From positions 7,316,001-7,380,000 of the forward strand of contig NZ_CP107918.1 in assembly GCF_036014195.1 (NCBI RefSeq): a stretch of DNA of 64,000 nucleotides, given 5' to 3'. Below are positions 22,711-32,071 of this stretch, in pieces; within the stretch, counting starts at the first letter, position 1; each line of letters opens with the position of its first letter. The position numbers and the translations under genes were made by a program. Under the pieces are notes generated by a model. That model saw nothing but the letters and a program-made list of their open reading frames with translations. It was not told where the DNA came from and did not search any database. This stretch comes from Streptomyces sp. NBC_00442 (lineage in GTDB: Bacteria; Actinomycetota; Actinomycetes; Streptomycetales; Streptomycetaceae).

Positions 22711-25350
22711 TCAGCCGAGGGGCACGGCCGAGGCCAAGTCCCTTTGCCGCTCGGTCAGACGGCCGTCCTCGGACGGGGACCTCACCGCCTGGTCCGACGC
22801 CGACGGACGACTGCCCGCGGAGGGCGGGGGCTGGGATCCGCCGGTCGAAGGAGGCGCCGGAACGGAGACACAGCTGGACCGGCCCGATTCCAGCGCGCCG
22901 TTGATCGCGCTGACGCAGAACTCGAAGTTCCAGGCGCCCGGGAACAGGAACGCGACCTGCCGGTCGGGGTTGTCGAAGAAGTCCTCGTCCGTCTTGTAGG
23001 TCTGCCCCGGGTCGTTGATGTTGCGCCACCACACCCGGTACCCGGCGGCCTGCGGTGAGCCCTGCCAGTTCAGCTGGACGGTCGTGTCGTCGAGGGACCT
23101 GATGGTCACGTTCGCAGGCACGGCCGGTGTCCCCGCGCCGATGGTCACGGACCGCGCCACACCGGGCATGCCGCCGCCCGCCTTGTTCCAGGTCGCGAGC
23201 GCGACGAGGTAGTGGTGGCCCGGCGTGAGCCCGTCGATGTGCACGGACGTTCCCCGGACGGCCGTGCCGCCGATGTACGCCCCGGGCACGTCCCTGTCCC
23301 AGGTGATGATCTGGTACCGGTCGATGCTGTCGGTGCCCGTGCCCTTCGCCGCGTCCCACGACACGTCGACGCCGGTGGACGTCGCACGCGTGACGATGTT
23401 CCCGGGGGCGGCGGCGGTCTGGGGATGCGCGGTCGCGCTGGTCATGGACCAGGCCGACGTGCCGTCGGTCTTGTTGTCGGTGCGGACCTGGTACTCCCAG
23501 GTCCAGCCGTCCGCGGTCCAGGTGGTGTCGTACCGGTTCGTCGGCACCGTCACCTCCGTCCAGTCCGTGGCGCCGACGACCCGGTAGCGGACGGTGTAGC
23601 CGCGGGCCCCGAACACGGGATTCCACGTCACCGCGATGCCGCTGGGAACGGCCTGCGCCGTGAGCCCCGACACCGGCGGGGCCGGACGCCCGGGGAAGGA
23701 GGCGATGCCGCTCGGCGTGGACCGGCCGATACCGAACTGCTCGTTGAGGGTGCGAGCGTAGGCATAGGCGATCTGGTACTCGCCCGTCGCATTGGGGTGC
23801 AGGCCGTCGTAGCCGGCGGAGCACGACTGGGGTGAGCAGCTGTAGGAGCCCGCCCAGTCGACGAGCTTCACGGGGGAGGCCGAGGTGCTCCACGCCGGGA
23901 TGGCGTTCTTCAGCAGGGCGTTGTACTGGTTGGTCTTGTCGACCAGGTCCTGGCGGCCGTTGATGAACAGGCGCTGCGGCACGTTCGCCACGGCCATCTT
24001 GACGTCCGGCTTCGCGGCGCGGGCCCGGTCGACCAGGGTCTTCATGCTGTCCAGGGTGCCGTTCGCATCGCTGACGAACCAGCCCATGTCGTTGAACCCG
24101 AGGCCGAAGAGGATCAGGTCCGGCTTGTACTGCGCGACCATGGGACCGATCAGGTCCTTGTCCTGGGCGGCCTGGCGCCCCCACACGGCGAAGTGGTCAC
24201 TGTCGAAGTTCGGCGGAACGCCCGGGGCATAGGCGCCGGAGACGGGCGGGGGCGTGGCCGAGGGGTTCTGGATCTCTCCCTGCAGCGGGGGCGGCGCCGG
24301 CGGGCCGGCCGGGTCGGGCTGCTTGGTCCCCTTGTACGGGCCGACGAAGTCGACGTTGACGCTCTGGTCCTGGAACCACTGCCACAGCCGATAGCGCCAG
24401 GTCCAGTCGCCCTCCATGCCCTCGGTCATGGAATCACCCACGACCATGACGCGCAGCGGGTGAGTGTCCGTCGTCGTCGGCGGTGGCCCCCACTCGGCGA
24501 TCCCGTCCGGGAGCATGTCGGCCATGTCCCGCAGCACTTCGGCGATCCACCCTCCCGCGGCCTCGGCCCACGAGCTCAACTGTGCCTTGACCGACCCGGC
24601 GATGAGGGACAGAACACCGGGGAACTCACGCTTCAGCCATGCGATGAGACGGTCGCGCGCGGTGGGCCACACGGCGGCCTTGAGCGCGTTGAGGAACGTC
24701 TTGGCGATGGCCTTCGGGTCCGAGAGCTCATGATTGAAGTACTGCGTCGTCAGGCCCCTGATCAGGGATCCGGTGAACCGTCCGATCACGGGGCACATGA
24801 GGGCGGCCTCCGGGAGGGCCCAGAAGCAGCCCGCCGTGGTGAGGTACTTCGCCAGATACCCCGCGGCCATCGCGAAGAAGTACTGCTTCCAGCTCTCGGC
24901 CGTCCGCACCTCCGCGGCGGGGACGGTGAGGGACAGGCCGGTGTTCCCGACCATGTTCACGGTGCCGTCGAAGTCCACCCAGTGCGTGTCGTCGTCGTTG
25001 ATGCCGCCCAGGTCCTCGTCGACCGCCTGCCGGATCGTGTCGCTCAGGCGGCCCTGATGCCCCTCCTCGTCGAACTGACGCTGCATGACCTGAGGGTCGT
25101 AGGGAGTGCCCGTGTCGAGGGTGACCGTGAGGTCGCCGTTGGCCTGCGTGACCAGCGAGGAGCGGGCCAGGCCGGCCCCGGAGAGCGCGTCCTGGGCGCT
25201 CCCCTGCGCCGCGGGCCGCGCGGGCGCCGCGGCGGCCGCCGGTCCTGCGGTGCCGGCCAGCAGCGCGAGTGAGACGATCAGGACCACCAGGGTGTGCGCC
25301 CGTAGGACCGCCCGTCTGTACCGCTTGCTTCGCGTTCTCCACTTCGGCAT
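22711..25350 (-). CDS. Secreted SGNH/GDSL hydrolase with N-terminal helical domain and two fibronectin type III domains
   Basis: 879 residues from ATG 25350, with a signal peptide at about 10-42. Residues 45-290 are an uncharacterised, partly hydrophobic helical domain (TLDTGTPYDPQVMQRQF, FFAMAAGYLAKYL, ALPEAALMCPVIGRF). The SGNH catalytic domain spans 298-545: block I VVGDSMTEG (Ser307), a long proline-rich insertion, block III GFNDM (Asn420) and block V DGLHPN (Asp515, His518). Two Fn3 domains follow from about 555 to 830 (PPVSGLTAQAVPSGIAVTW and later NVTIRSLDDTTVQLNW), then a Ser/Pro tail. It is an extracellular esterase or lipase, perhaps acting on cell-surface or polysaccharide acyl groups. 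Confidence 0.86.
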   Translation of the reverse strand: MPKWRTRSKRYRRAVLRAHTLVVLIVSLALLAGTAGPAAAAAPARPAAQGSAQDALSGAGLARSSLVTQANGDLTVTLDTGTPYDPQVMQRQFDEEGHQGRLSDTIRQAVDEDLGGINDDDTHWVDFDGTVNMVGNTGLSLTVPAAEVRTAESWKQYFFAMAAGYLAKYLTTAGCFWALPEAALMCPVIGRFTGSLIRGLTTQYFNHELSDPKAIAKTFLNALKAAVWPTARDRLIAWLKREFPGVLSLIAGSVKAQLSSWAEAAGGWIAEVLRDMADMLPDGIAEWGPPPTTTDTHPLRVMVVGDSMTEGMEGDWTWRYRLWQWFQDQSVNVDFVGPYKGTKQPDPAGPPAPPPLQGEIQNPSATPPPVSGAYAPGVPPNFDSDHFAVWGRQAAQDKDLIGPMVAQYKPDLILFGLGFNDMGWFVSDANGTLDSMKTLVDRARAAKPDVKMAVANVPQRLFINGRQDLVDKTNQYNALLKNAIPAWSTSASPVKLVDWAGSYSCSPQSCSAGYDGLHPNATGEYQIAYAYARTLNEQFGIGRSTPSGIASFPGRPAPPVSGLTAQAVPSGIAVTWNPVFGARGYTVRYRVVGATDWTEVTVPTNRYDTTWTADGWTWEYQVRTDNKTDGTSAWSMTSATAHPQTAAAPGNIVTRATSTGVDVSWDAAKGTGTDSIDRYQIITWDRDVPGAYIGGTAVRGTSVHIDGLTPGHHYLVALATWNKAGGGMPGVARSVTIGAGTPAVPANVTIRSLDDTTVQLNWQGSPQAAGYRVWWRNINDPGQTYKTDEDFFDNPDRQVAFLFPGAWNFEFCVSAINGALESGRSSCVSVPAPPSTGGSQPPPSAGSRPSASDQAVRSPSEDGRLTERQRDLASAVPLG

Positions 25351-25581
25351 GTCGCCGTCCGCCCCTTCCGGTTCGCCGCCCGCCGTATGCGGGTGGCGTA
25401 CGGCACGCGAATCCATGTGCCGCACACGCAAGACAGGCAGAGCATCGACACGGTTGTGTGCACGGGGAGACGAAAACACGCAAGGAGCGCTCCGGGCCGG
25501 CGTCGCCAACTCGGCCTCGTGGCGCGGCGGGTGACGCGGACGGCCGGCCGCACGTGGAAGACGGCAGCGGACGGGCGGCCG

Positions 25582-26238
25582 TCAGGGCGTGGTGACGCCG
25601 TCCGCCGTCGCCGGGGGCCAGTGGCCGGGGGCGAGGACGCCCAGTGCGTACGCCTTGGCCACCAGAGCCGTCCGCCCCTGCACGCGCCAGCGCTGGGAGA
25701 GCCGCGCCAGGTGGTAGTTGACGCCGTCGACGGTCAGACCGAGGTCCTTGCCGATGACGGCCGTGGTCGCCCCGGACGCCGCGAGGGCCAGGATGCGGGC
25801 CTGCGCCTCGCTCACCGCACCGCGCGGCGCGGGTGGCTCGGGATGCTCCTGGCGGACGTACAGCATGGCGAGGAGCACCGGCGGCGGCCCGGGAGCCCCC
25901 ATGATCGGGTCGATGGTGAACTCGCCGTGGCGCTCGGCGCCGTCGGAGCCCGCACGCCAGGTCACCTCGATGGGATAACGGGACGTGCGCCCCGCACGCA
26001 GCGCCCTGACCAGACGCTCGATCTGGTCCTCCGAGCGCGGCGTGAACAGCTCGCGCAGCGAACGTCCCCGCAGCCGGCCGGGGGCGGTGCCCCACTCGGC
26101 GGCCATCGCGGGATTGGCGACGTGCACCTCGCCGTCGATCCGGCACAGCGCGATCGGCATGGGGATGCGGTCGAACAGGTTCAGGAAGTGGTTGCGCCAG
26201 GTGCTGATGTCCTCCACCGCCGCCTGCTCGTCGACCAT
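25582..26238 (-). CDS. PAS-domain LuxR-type transcriptional regulator
   Basis: 218 residues if started at ATG 26238. GTG 26250 and GTG 26295 are in-frame alternatives, and no start has a strong ribosome site. The N-terminal PAS fold reads NLFDRIPMPIALCRIDGEVHVANPAMAAEWG with RGRSLRELFTP. The C-terminal LuxR/FixJ helix-turn-helix reads VSEAQARILALAASGATTAVIGKDLGLTVDGVNYHLARLSQRW. It is divergent from the CYP102 gene, with an 18-bp inverted repeat between them. PAS sensing of a hydrophobic substrate that induces the P450 is a reasonable inference, as many fatty-acid-hydroxylase P450s have divergent regulators. Confidence 0.85.
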   Translation of the reverse strand: MVDEQAAVEDISTWRNHFLNLFDRIPMPIALCRIDGEVHVANPAMAAEWGTAPGRLRGRSLRELFTPRSEDQIERLVRALRAGRTSRYPIEVTWRAGSDGAERHGEFTIDPIMGAPGPPPVLLAMLYVRQEHPEPPAPRGAVSEAQARILALAASGATTAVIGKDLGLTVDGVNYHLARLSQRWRVQGRTALVAKAYALGVLAPGHWPPATADGVTTP

Positions 26239-26293
26239 GCCGGCTGCCACCGCCCCTTCCAGGTCCGTCCGCAAGTACCGGACGCGAGAAACC

Positions 26294-26311
26294 ACTGCAC
26301 AATCATGCAGT
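26294..26311. promoter_or_regulatory. Inverted repeat ACTGCA-N6-TGCAGT between LuxR and CYP102 genes
   Basis: Perfect 6-bp arms around CAATCA, 18 bp in all, centred about 52 nt upstream of the P450 start and 64 nt from the regulator start. Size and symmetry suit a LuxR-type dimer, so it is the best operator candidate of this divergon. The GTG alternative start of the regulator lies on its left edge. Confidence 0.6.
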
Positions 26312-26354
26312 CCAGCGCTCCGGGGCAGCACACCGGGCGGGTGAGGCTGGAACC

Positions 26355-29300
26355 ATGACGGACACGATCCTGATCCCCAGCGCAGCACGTCCCGCCGACG
26401 ACGGCGCAGTCCCCCTCGTGGACATCACGGCCCGAGGGCTCGGCGAAACGCCCATCCAGCAGGCCATGGAGCTGGCCCGGTCCTACGGGCCGTTGTTCCG
26501 CCGGCGTCTGGGCGAGCACGAGCACTATTTCGCCAGTTCGCTCGACCTGGTCACCGAACTCGCCGACGAGACCCGCTTCTCCAAGGGCATCTCGAAGGCC
26601 CTCGACCACGTACGCGAGTTCACCGGTGACGGGCTGTTCACCGCCTACAACGACGAGTCGAACTGGGCCAAGGCGCACGACATCCTGATGCCGGCCTTCG
26701 CGCTCGGCTCGATGCGCACCTACCACCCGGCGATGCTGCGCGTCGCACGCCGCGTCATGGAGAGCTGGGACCGGCGGGCGGCGCTCGGTTCGGCGGTCGA
26801 CGTCGCCGACGACATGACGCGCATGACCCTGGACACCATCGGCCTCGCCGGGTTCGGCTTCGACTTCGACTCGTTCGGACGGGCCACCCCCCACCCCTTC
26901 GTCGAGGCCATGGTGCGCTGCCTGGAGTGGAGCATGCGCCGGCTCGGCCGCGCCCCCGACGCCGACCACAGCGAGCAGGACGCACGGTTCGAACGGGACT
27001 CCGCCTACCTCGCCTCCGTGGTCGACGAGGTCATCGCCACCCGCACCGGAAGCGGGGACACCTCCGCCGACGACCTGCTCGGCCTGATGCTGGGCACCAC
27101 GCACCCGGGCGACGGCACCACCCTGGACACGGCCAACATCCGCAACCAGGTCATCACCTTCCTCATCGCGGGACACGAGACCACATCGGGCACCCTGTCC
27201 TTCGCGCTCCACCACCTGCTCAAGGACCCGACCGCGCTGCGGCTCGTCCAGCGCGAGGCCGACGAACTGTGGGGCGACACCACGGACCCCGACCCGTCCT
27301 TCGAGGACATCGGCAAGCTGCGCTTCACCCGCCAGGTGCTGAGCGAGACGCTGCGCCTGTGGCCGACGGCCGCCGCCTTCACCCGGCAGGCCCGCGAGGA
27401 CACCCTGCTCGGCGGCCGTCTCGCGCTGCGCGCGGGCGACCTGGTCACCGTGCTCACGCCGATGCTGCACCGCGACCCCGTCTGGGGCGACAACCCGGAG
27501 CTCTTCGACCCCGCGCGCTTCACACCCGAGGCGGAGGCGGCTCGTTCGCCGCACGCCTACAAGCCGTTCGGCACCGGTGAACGGGCCTGCATCGGGCGGC
27601 AGTTCGCGCTGCACGAGGCGACGATGCTGCTCGCGCTGCTCGCCCACCGCTACCGCTTCGTGGACTCGGCCGACTACCGGCTGCGCATCAAGGAGACGCT
27701 CACCCTCAAGCCCGACGGGTTCACCCTCTCCCCGATCCCGCGCACCCCCGCCGACCGGGCCCTCGACCGGGCCGCGCTGCCCGGCACGCACGGCTCCGCG
27801 GCGCGCGGCACCGCCGATGCCGCGCCGGCCCTGCCCGCCCGGGTCCGCCGGGGCACCGGTCTGCTGCTCCTGCACGGCACGAACTACGGCACGTGCCGCG
27901 AGTTCGCCGAGCGCCTCGCCGCCGAGGCCACCGCCCTGGGCCTCACCGCCGGGGTCGCCCCGCTCGACGCCCACGCGGGCGCGCTGCCCCGAGACCGGCC
28001 CGTCGTCATCGTGGCCGCCTCCTACAACGGACAGCCGACCGACGACGCGGCACGGTTCGTCCGCTGGACCGAGCAGGCGGAGCCCGGCGCGGCCGACGGC
28101 GTGCCGTACGCCGTGCTCGGCGTCGGGGACCGCAACTGGACCGCCACCTACCAGCGCGTGCCCACCCTCATCGACGAACGCCTCGCCGCCCTCGGCGGTG
28201 AGCGGCTCCTGCCCCGCGCCGAAGCCGACGCCTCCGGTGAACTCGCGGGTAAAGTAAGGGAGTTCGCGCACAGCCTGCGGGTGGCGCTGCTCGAACGGTA
28301 CGGCGACCCCGACAGCGTAGGCGCCGCCACGGCGACCGCCGAGGCCGCGTACACCGTCACCGAGATCACCGGCGGGCCCCGGGAGGCCCTGGCCGCGCGG
28401 CACGGCCTGACGGAGATGACCGTCACCGAGGCCCGCGACCTGACGAAGCCCGGCCACCCGCGCCCCAAGCGCTTCCTGCGCCTGGCCCTGCCCGACGGCG
28501 TCGACTACCGCACCGCCGACCACCTCGCCGTGCTGCCCGCCAACGCGCCCGCGGTCGTGGCCCGCGCCGCCGCAGCCCTCGGCGTCGACCCCGACACCCT
28601 GGTGAACATCCACGCCCATGGCTCGGCGGCCGACACGCTGCCCGTCGACCGCCCGCTGTCGGTGCGCGAACTCCTCACGCACTACGTGGAGTTGGGTAAC
28701 AGGCCGAGCGCGGAACAGATCACCCTGCTCGCCGCCCACAACCCCTGCCCGCCCGAGCGTGCCGCCCTCGAAGGCCTCACGGCCGACGACCCGCGCCCCC
28801 TCCTCGGGCTCATCGAGGACCATCCCGCACTGCGGGGCGCCCTCGACTGGCCCACCATCCTGAAGCTGCTGCCCCCGCTGCGTCCCCGCCAGTACTCCGT
28901 GTCCTCCTCGCCCGCCCGCGACCCGCGGCACGCCGAGCTGATGGTCGCGCTCAACCCCGGTGGGACCGGCTCCGGCCATCTGCACTCGCTGCGGCCCGGT
29001 GACACGGTGCTCGCCCGCGTCCAGCCCTGCCGCGACGTCTTCCGCATCGCGCCCAACGCGCCGGAACCCGTCATCATGATCGCCGCTGGCACGGGCCTGG
29101 CTCCCTTCCGCGGAGCCGTCGCCGACCTCCTGACGCGTCGTCAACCCACCCCTGCCGTCCTGTACTTCGGCTGCGACGCGCCCGAGGTCGATTTCCTCCA
29201 CGCCGACGAACTCCGCGCCGCCGAACGGGCCGGCGCCCTCTCGCTGCGACCCGCCTTCAGCGCCCCCGCCGACGGCGCCGGCCGCTTCGTGCAGCACCGC

Positions 29301-29513
29301 ATCGCCGCCGAGGCGGACGACCTCTGGCCGCTCCTCCAAGCGGGCGCGCGGGTGTACGTGTGCGGCGACGGCGCCCGCATGGCGCCGGGCGTGCGCGCCG
29401 CGTTCCGCGAGATGTACGCGGGGCGCACGGGGGCTTCGGCGGCGGACGCCGAAGCCTGGCTGGGCCGGCTGACCGCCGAGGGCCGGTACGTGGAGGACGT
29501 CTACGCGGGCTGA
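26355..29513 (+). CDS. CYP102-type self-sufficient cytochrome P450:NADPH reductase fusion
   Basis: 1052 residues, the usual length of P450-BM3 homologues. The heme domain (1-465) holds GDGLFTAYNDESNWAKAH, with the Phe matching the BM3 substrate-gating Phe. It also holds the I helix AGHETTSG (272-279), ETLR (331-334) and FGTGERACIGRQ with the thiolate Cys412. A linker leads to a flavodoxin-like FMN domain (LLLLHGTNYGTCREFAERLA). Next come an FAD domain with RQYSVSSSPARDP and an NADP(H) domain with IMIAAGTGLAPFRG, ending VEDVYAG. It hydroxylates fatty acids or related chains using NADPH without partner proteins. It is transcribed away from a PAS-LuxR regulator. Confidence 0.96.
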   Translation: MTDTILIPSAARPADDGAVPLVDITARGLGETPIQQAMELARSYGPLFRRRLGEHEHYFASSLDLVTELADETRFSKGISKALDHVREFTGDGLFTAYNDESNWAKAHDILMPAFALGSMRTYHPAMLRVARRVMESWDRRAALGSAVDVADDMTRMTLDTIGLAGFGFDFDSFGRATPHPFVEAMVRCLEWSMRRLGRAPDADHSEQDARFERDSAYLASVVDEVIATRTGSGDTSADDLLGLMLGTTHPGDGTTLDTANIRNQVITFLIAGHETTSGTLSFALHHLLKDPTALRLVQREADELWGDTTDPDPSFEDIGKLRFTRQVLSETLRLWPTAAAFTRQAREDTLLGGRLALRAGDLVTVLTPMLHRDPVWGDNPELFDPARFTPEAEAARSPHAYKPFGTGERACIGRQFALHEATMLLALLAHRYRFVDSADYRLRIKETLTLKPDGFTLSPIPRTPADRALDRAALPGTHGSAARGTADAAPALPARVRRGTGLLLLHGTNYGTCREFAERLAAEATALGLTAGVAPLDAHAGALPRDRPVVIVAASYNGQPTDDAARFVRWTEQAEPGAADGVPYAVLGVGDRNWTATYQRVPTLIDERLAALGGERLLPRAEADASGELAGKVREFAHSLRVALLERYGDPDSVGAATATAEAAYTVTEITGGPREALAARHGLTEMTVTEARDLTKPGHPRPKRFLRLALPDGVDYRTADHLAVLPANAPAVVARAAAALGVDPDTLVNIHAHGSAADTLPVDRPLSVRELLTHYVELGNRPSAEQITLLAAHNPCPPERAALEGLTADDPRPLLGLIEDHPALRGALDWPTILKLLPPLRPRQYSVSSSPARDPRHAELMVALNPGGTGSGHLHSLRPGDTVLARVQPCRDVFRIAPNAPEPVIMIAAGTGLAPFRGAVADLLTRRQPTPAVLYFGCDAPEVDFLHADELRAAERAGALSLRPAFSAPADGAGRFVQHRIAAEADDLWPLLQAGARVYVCGDGARMAPGVRAAFREMYAGRTGASAADAEAWLGRLTAEGRYVEDVYAG

Positions 29514-29682
29514 GCCCCGGGCCGCGTTCCCGGCCGCCATCCCGCGGCAGGTCCGGCAGGGTCCGGCCGGTCCGGCCGTCCGGGGGGCGGGCCCGCGCGG
29601 CGGGCACCAGAATCGTAGGGACCAGGGAGGCCGGCCGCCGTGCGGGCCTCCCCGCCACCTCGACGTCGGGAGAGAGCACGCG

Positions 29683-30648
29683 ATGCCCACCAGCTCCGCA
29701 AGCACCGAGAAGAGCACCATGAAGGCCATGACGTACACCGGGTACGGGGACAACTCCGTGCTCGGCCTCACCGAGCAGCCCCTGCCGAAGGTGGGCCCAG
29801 GCGAGGTGCTCGTACGGGTGCGCTGCGCGGCCGTCAACCCGGTCGACTGGAAGATCATGTCCGGCGGCCTCGACGGCATGATGGACACCGTCTTCCCGGT
29901 CGTCCCGGGCTGGGACGTCGCCGGGGTCGTGGAGCGCGTCGGCATCGACACCCCGGAGTGGAAGGAGGGCGACGAGGTCTACGCCTACGCCCGCAAGGAC
30001 TACGTCCACGGCGGCACCTTCGCCGAGTTCGTGACCGTGCCCGTGCGGGCTCTCGCACGCCGCCCGAAGTCGCTGAGCTGGGAGGAGTCCGCCGGTGTTC
30101 CCCTGGCGGGGCTCACCGCCCAGCAGACCCTGACCCGGCTCGGCACCGGCAAGGGCGACACCGTCCTGGTGCACGGCGCCGCGGGCGGCGTCGGCACGTT
30201 CGGCGTACAGATCGCGCGGGCCCTGGGCGCGCGGGTCATCGGCACCGCGTCGGAGCGCAACCACGACCGGCTGCGCGAACTCGGCGCCGAGCCCGTGACC
30301 TACGGCGACGGCGCCGCCGAGCGCATCCGGGCCCTTGCCCCCGACGGCGTGGACGTCGTCGTCGACTACGTCGGCGGGGTCCTCGACACCACCCGGGCCG
30401 TCCTGCGCGACGGCGGCCGCCACGCCTCCATCGCCGACCCCTCGGTCATGGAGGCGGGCGGTCAGTGGATGTGGGTACGCCCCGACGGGGCCGGCCTCGA
30501 CACGCTCGCCGGCCTCGCGGACGCGGGGCAGCTCAAGGTCCCGGTCGCCGAGACGTTCCCCCTGGAGCGCCTGGCGGACGCGTTCGAACTCAGCCAGACG
30601 GGCCACGCCCACGGCAAGATCGTCATCCGGGTCGGCGGGGACGCCTGA
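29683..30648 (+). CDS. NADPH:quinone oxidoreductase-like MDR-family protein
   Basis: 321 residues from ATG 29683 (GGGAGAGAG upstream). ATG 29719 is an in-frame alternative closer to the family start. GroES-like domain: VGPGEVLVRVRCAAVNPVDWKIMSGG, then PVVPGWDVAGVVERVG. The Rossmann domain follows: GDTVLVHGAAGGVGTFGVQIARALGARVIGTAS, with AAGGVG binding NADPH. The catalytic zinc Cys/His set of alcohol dehydrogenases is missing, so it belongs to the zinc-independent quinone reductase or enoyl reductase-like group. It stands alone between the P450 and the efe genes. Confidence 0.92.
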   Translation: MPTSSASTEKSTMKAMTYTGYGDNSVLGLTEQPLPKVGPGEVLVRVRCAAVNPVDWKIMSGGLDGMMDTVFPVVPGWDVAGVVERVGIDTPEWKEGDEVYAYARKDYVHGGTFAEFVTVPVRALARRPKSLSWEESAGVPLAGLTAQQTLTRLGTGKGDTVLVHGAAGGVGTFGVQIARALGARVIGTASERNHDRLRELGAEPVTYGDGAAERIRALAPDGVDVVVDYVGGVLDTTRAVLRDGGRHASIADPSVMEAGGQWMWVRPDGAGLDTLAGLADAGQLKVPVAETFPLERLADAFELSQTGHAHGKIVIRVGGDA

Positions 30649-30796
30649 CCTTCGCGGCCCGGAGACCGAACCGGCGACGTGCCGGTGAACGCGGGCACGA
30701 ATCCGGACGCGCGGCCCCGCGGCTGCGCGTCCGGCCGTCACCGGGTGCCTAGCATGGGCGGCGTCGACCTCCCGCCGACCCGAACGGAGTGCCGTG

Positions 30797-32071
30797 ATGA
30801 GCGACCCCGACCCGGGGCCGGGCCGGGCACCTTCCGCACCCGAGGAGGGGTCCGGCCGGCCGGCTCGCGGGGCCCGGCGGGCCGGGGCGCGGCGCCCGGC
30901 CGTCGTCGTGGCCGTGGTGGCGCTCGCCGCTCTGGTGGCCGGGGGCGTCCGGGCCCTCGGCCCGCTCGGCGACGGCTCGGACGCGAAGAGCCCGGCGGCG
31001 AAGAAGCCGGCCTCCGTCGAGGTCTCGGCCGGCGCCTGTGGCAGGGGATGGAGCGGCGGCACGGCGGGGCCCCAGGTCTTCGCCCTGCGCAACACGTCCA
31101 CGACGGCAGCCGAGGTCTATCTCACCGACCCCGCGACCGGCGCCGTCCACGGCGAGGTCGAGGGCCTCGCGCCCGGCACCACCCGCGAGATGCGGGTCGT
31201 TCTCGGCGGCGGCGCCTACGCGTTCAGGTGTCTGCCGGACGACGCCGACGCCGTCACCGGCCCCACCGTGAAGGTCGCGGGTGCTCCGGCCGGCGGCGGC
31301 CCCGCGGTGGTCCCGATAACCCAGCACGACCTCATCCCGGTGGCTCTCTCCTACCAGGGCTGGATCACGGCTAGGAGCGTCGAACTCGACGACCTCACCG
31401 ATGAGTTGAAGCGGGCCGTGGACGGTGGCGACCTGGACGCGGCGCGCGCCGCCTGGCTGCCCGCGCACCTGGTCTACGAGCGGATGGGCGCCGCCTACGA
31501 CGCGTTCGGCGACGCGGACGGCGCCATCAACGGCGCCGACCCCGCTCCCGCCGACGCCGGGGCCGCCCGCGGCTTCGAGGGCTTCCACCGTGTCGAGTAC
31601 GGCCTGTGGCACGGCGAGTCGGCCGCATCCCTGCGCGGACCCGCCGACCGGCTGTCCCGGGCCGTGCACGCGCTGCGCGCGTCCTGGCCGCGAGAGCGGC
31701 TCGACCCCGCGCAACTCGGCCTGCGCGCCCACGAGATCCTGGAAGTCACCGACCGGTCGGAACTGACCGGCCGCGGCGACTACGGCAGCGGCACGAGCCT
31801 GGCCACCGCCCGCGCCAACCTCGACGGCACACGCGAACTGATCACCCTGCTGCGCCCGTTGCTCACCGGCCGCTACCCGGACCTGCCGCGCCTCGACGCC
31901 TGGCTCGACCGCAGCCGGCGCACCCTGGACGGCTTCGCGAGCGACGGCACGTGGACACCGCTCGACCGGCTCGGCCACCAGGACAGGCAGCGGCTCAACA
32001 GCGACATCGGGCAGGCGGTGGAACTCCTCGCCCCGGTGGCGACGATCTGCGACCCACGGAGGACGGCATGA
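30797..32071 (+). CDS. efeO: EfeO-type iron uptake protein (cupredoxin-like plus M75 domain)
   Basis: 424 residues from ATG 30797. GGAG at 30786-30789 favours it over the in-frame GTG 3 nt earlier. An N-terminal transmembrane anchor (about 34-52) replaces a lipobox. Residues 70-165 are the cupredoxin-like CupI-type domain ([12 protein letters not shown] to GGGAYAFRC). Residues 175-420 are the M75/imelysin-like domain with the HxxxE motif H224-LVY-E228 and [11 protein letters not shown]. EfeO binds ferrous or ferric iron outside the membrane and works with EfeB and the permease EfeU. The stop overlaps efeB by 4 nt. No efeU gene is adjacent. Confidence 0.93.
   Translation: MSDPDPGPGRAPSAPEEGSGRPARGARRAGARRPAVVVAVVALAALVAGGVRALGPLGDGSDAKSPAAKKPASVEVSAGACGRGWSGGTAGPQVFALRNTSTTAAEVYLTDPATGAVHGEVEGLAPGTTREMRVVLGGGAYAFRCLPDDADAVTGPTVKVAGAPAGGGPAVVPITQHDLIPVALSYQGWITARSVELDDLTDELKRAVDGGDLDAARAAWLPAHLVYERMGAAYDAFGDADGAINGADPAPADAGAARGFEGFHRVEYGLWHGESAASLRGPADRLSRAVHALRASWPRERLDPAQLGLRAHEILEVTDRSELTGRGDYGSGTSLATARANLDGTRELITLLRPLLTGRYPDLPRLDAWLDRSRRTLDGFASDGTWTPLDRLGHQDRQRLNSDIGQAVELLAPVATICDPRRTA

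Noticed and set aside
26181..29951. 1256-residue open frame on the minus strand
   Set aside because: Antisense of the CYP102 gene, caused by high third-position GC. Composition is unlike a protein.
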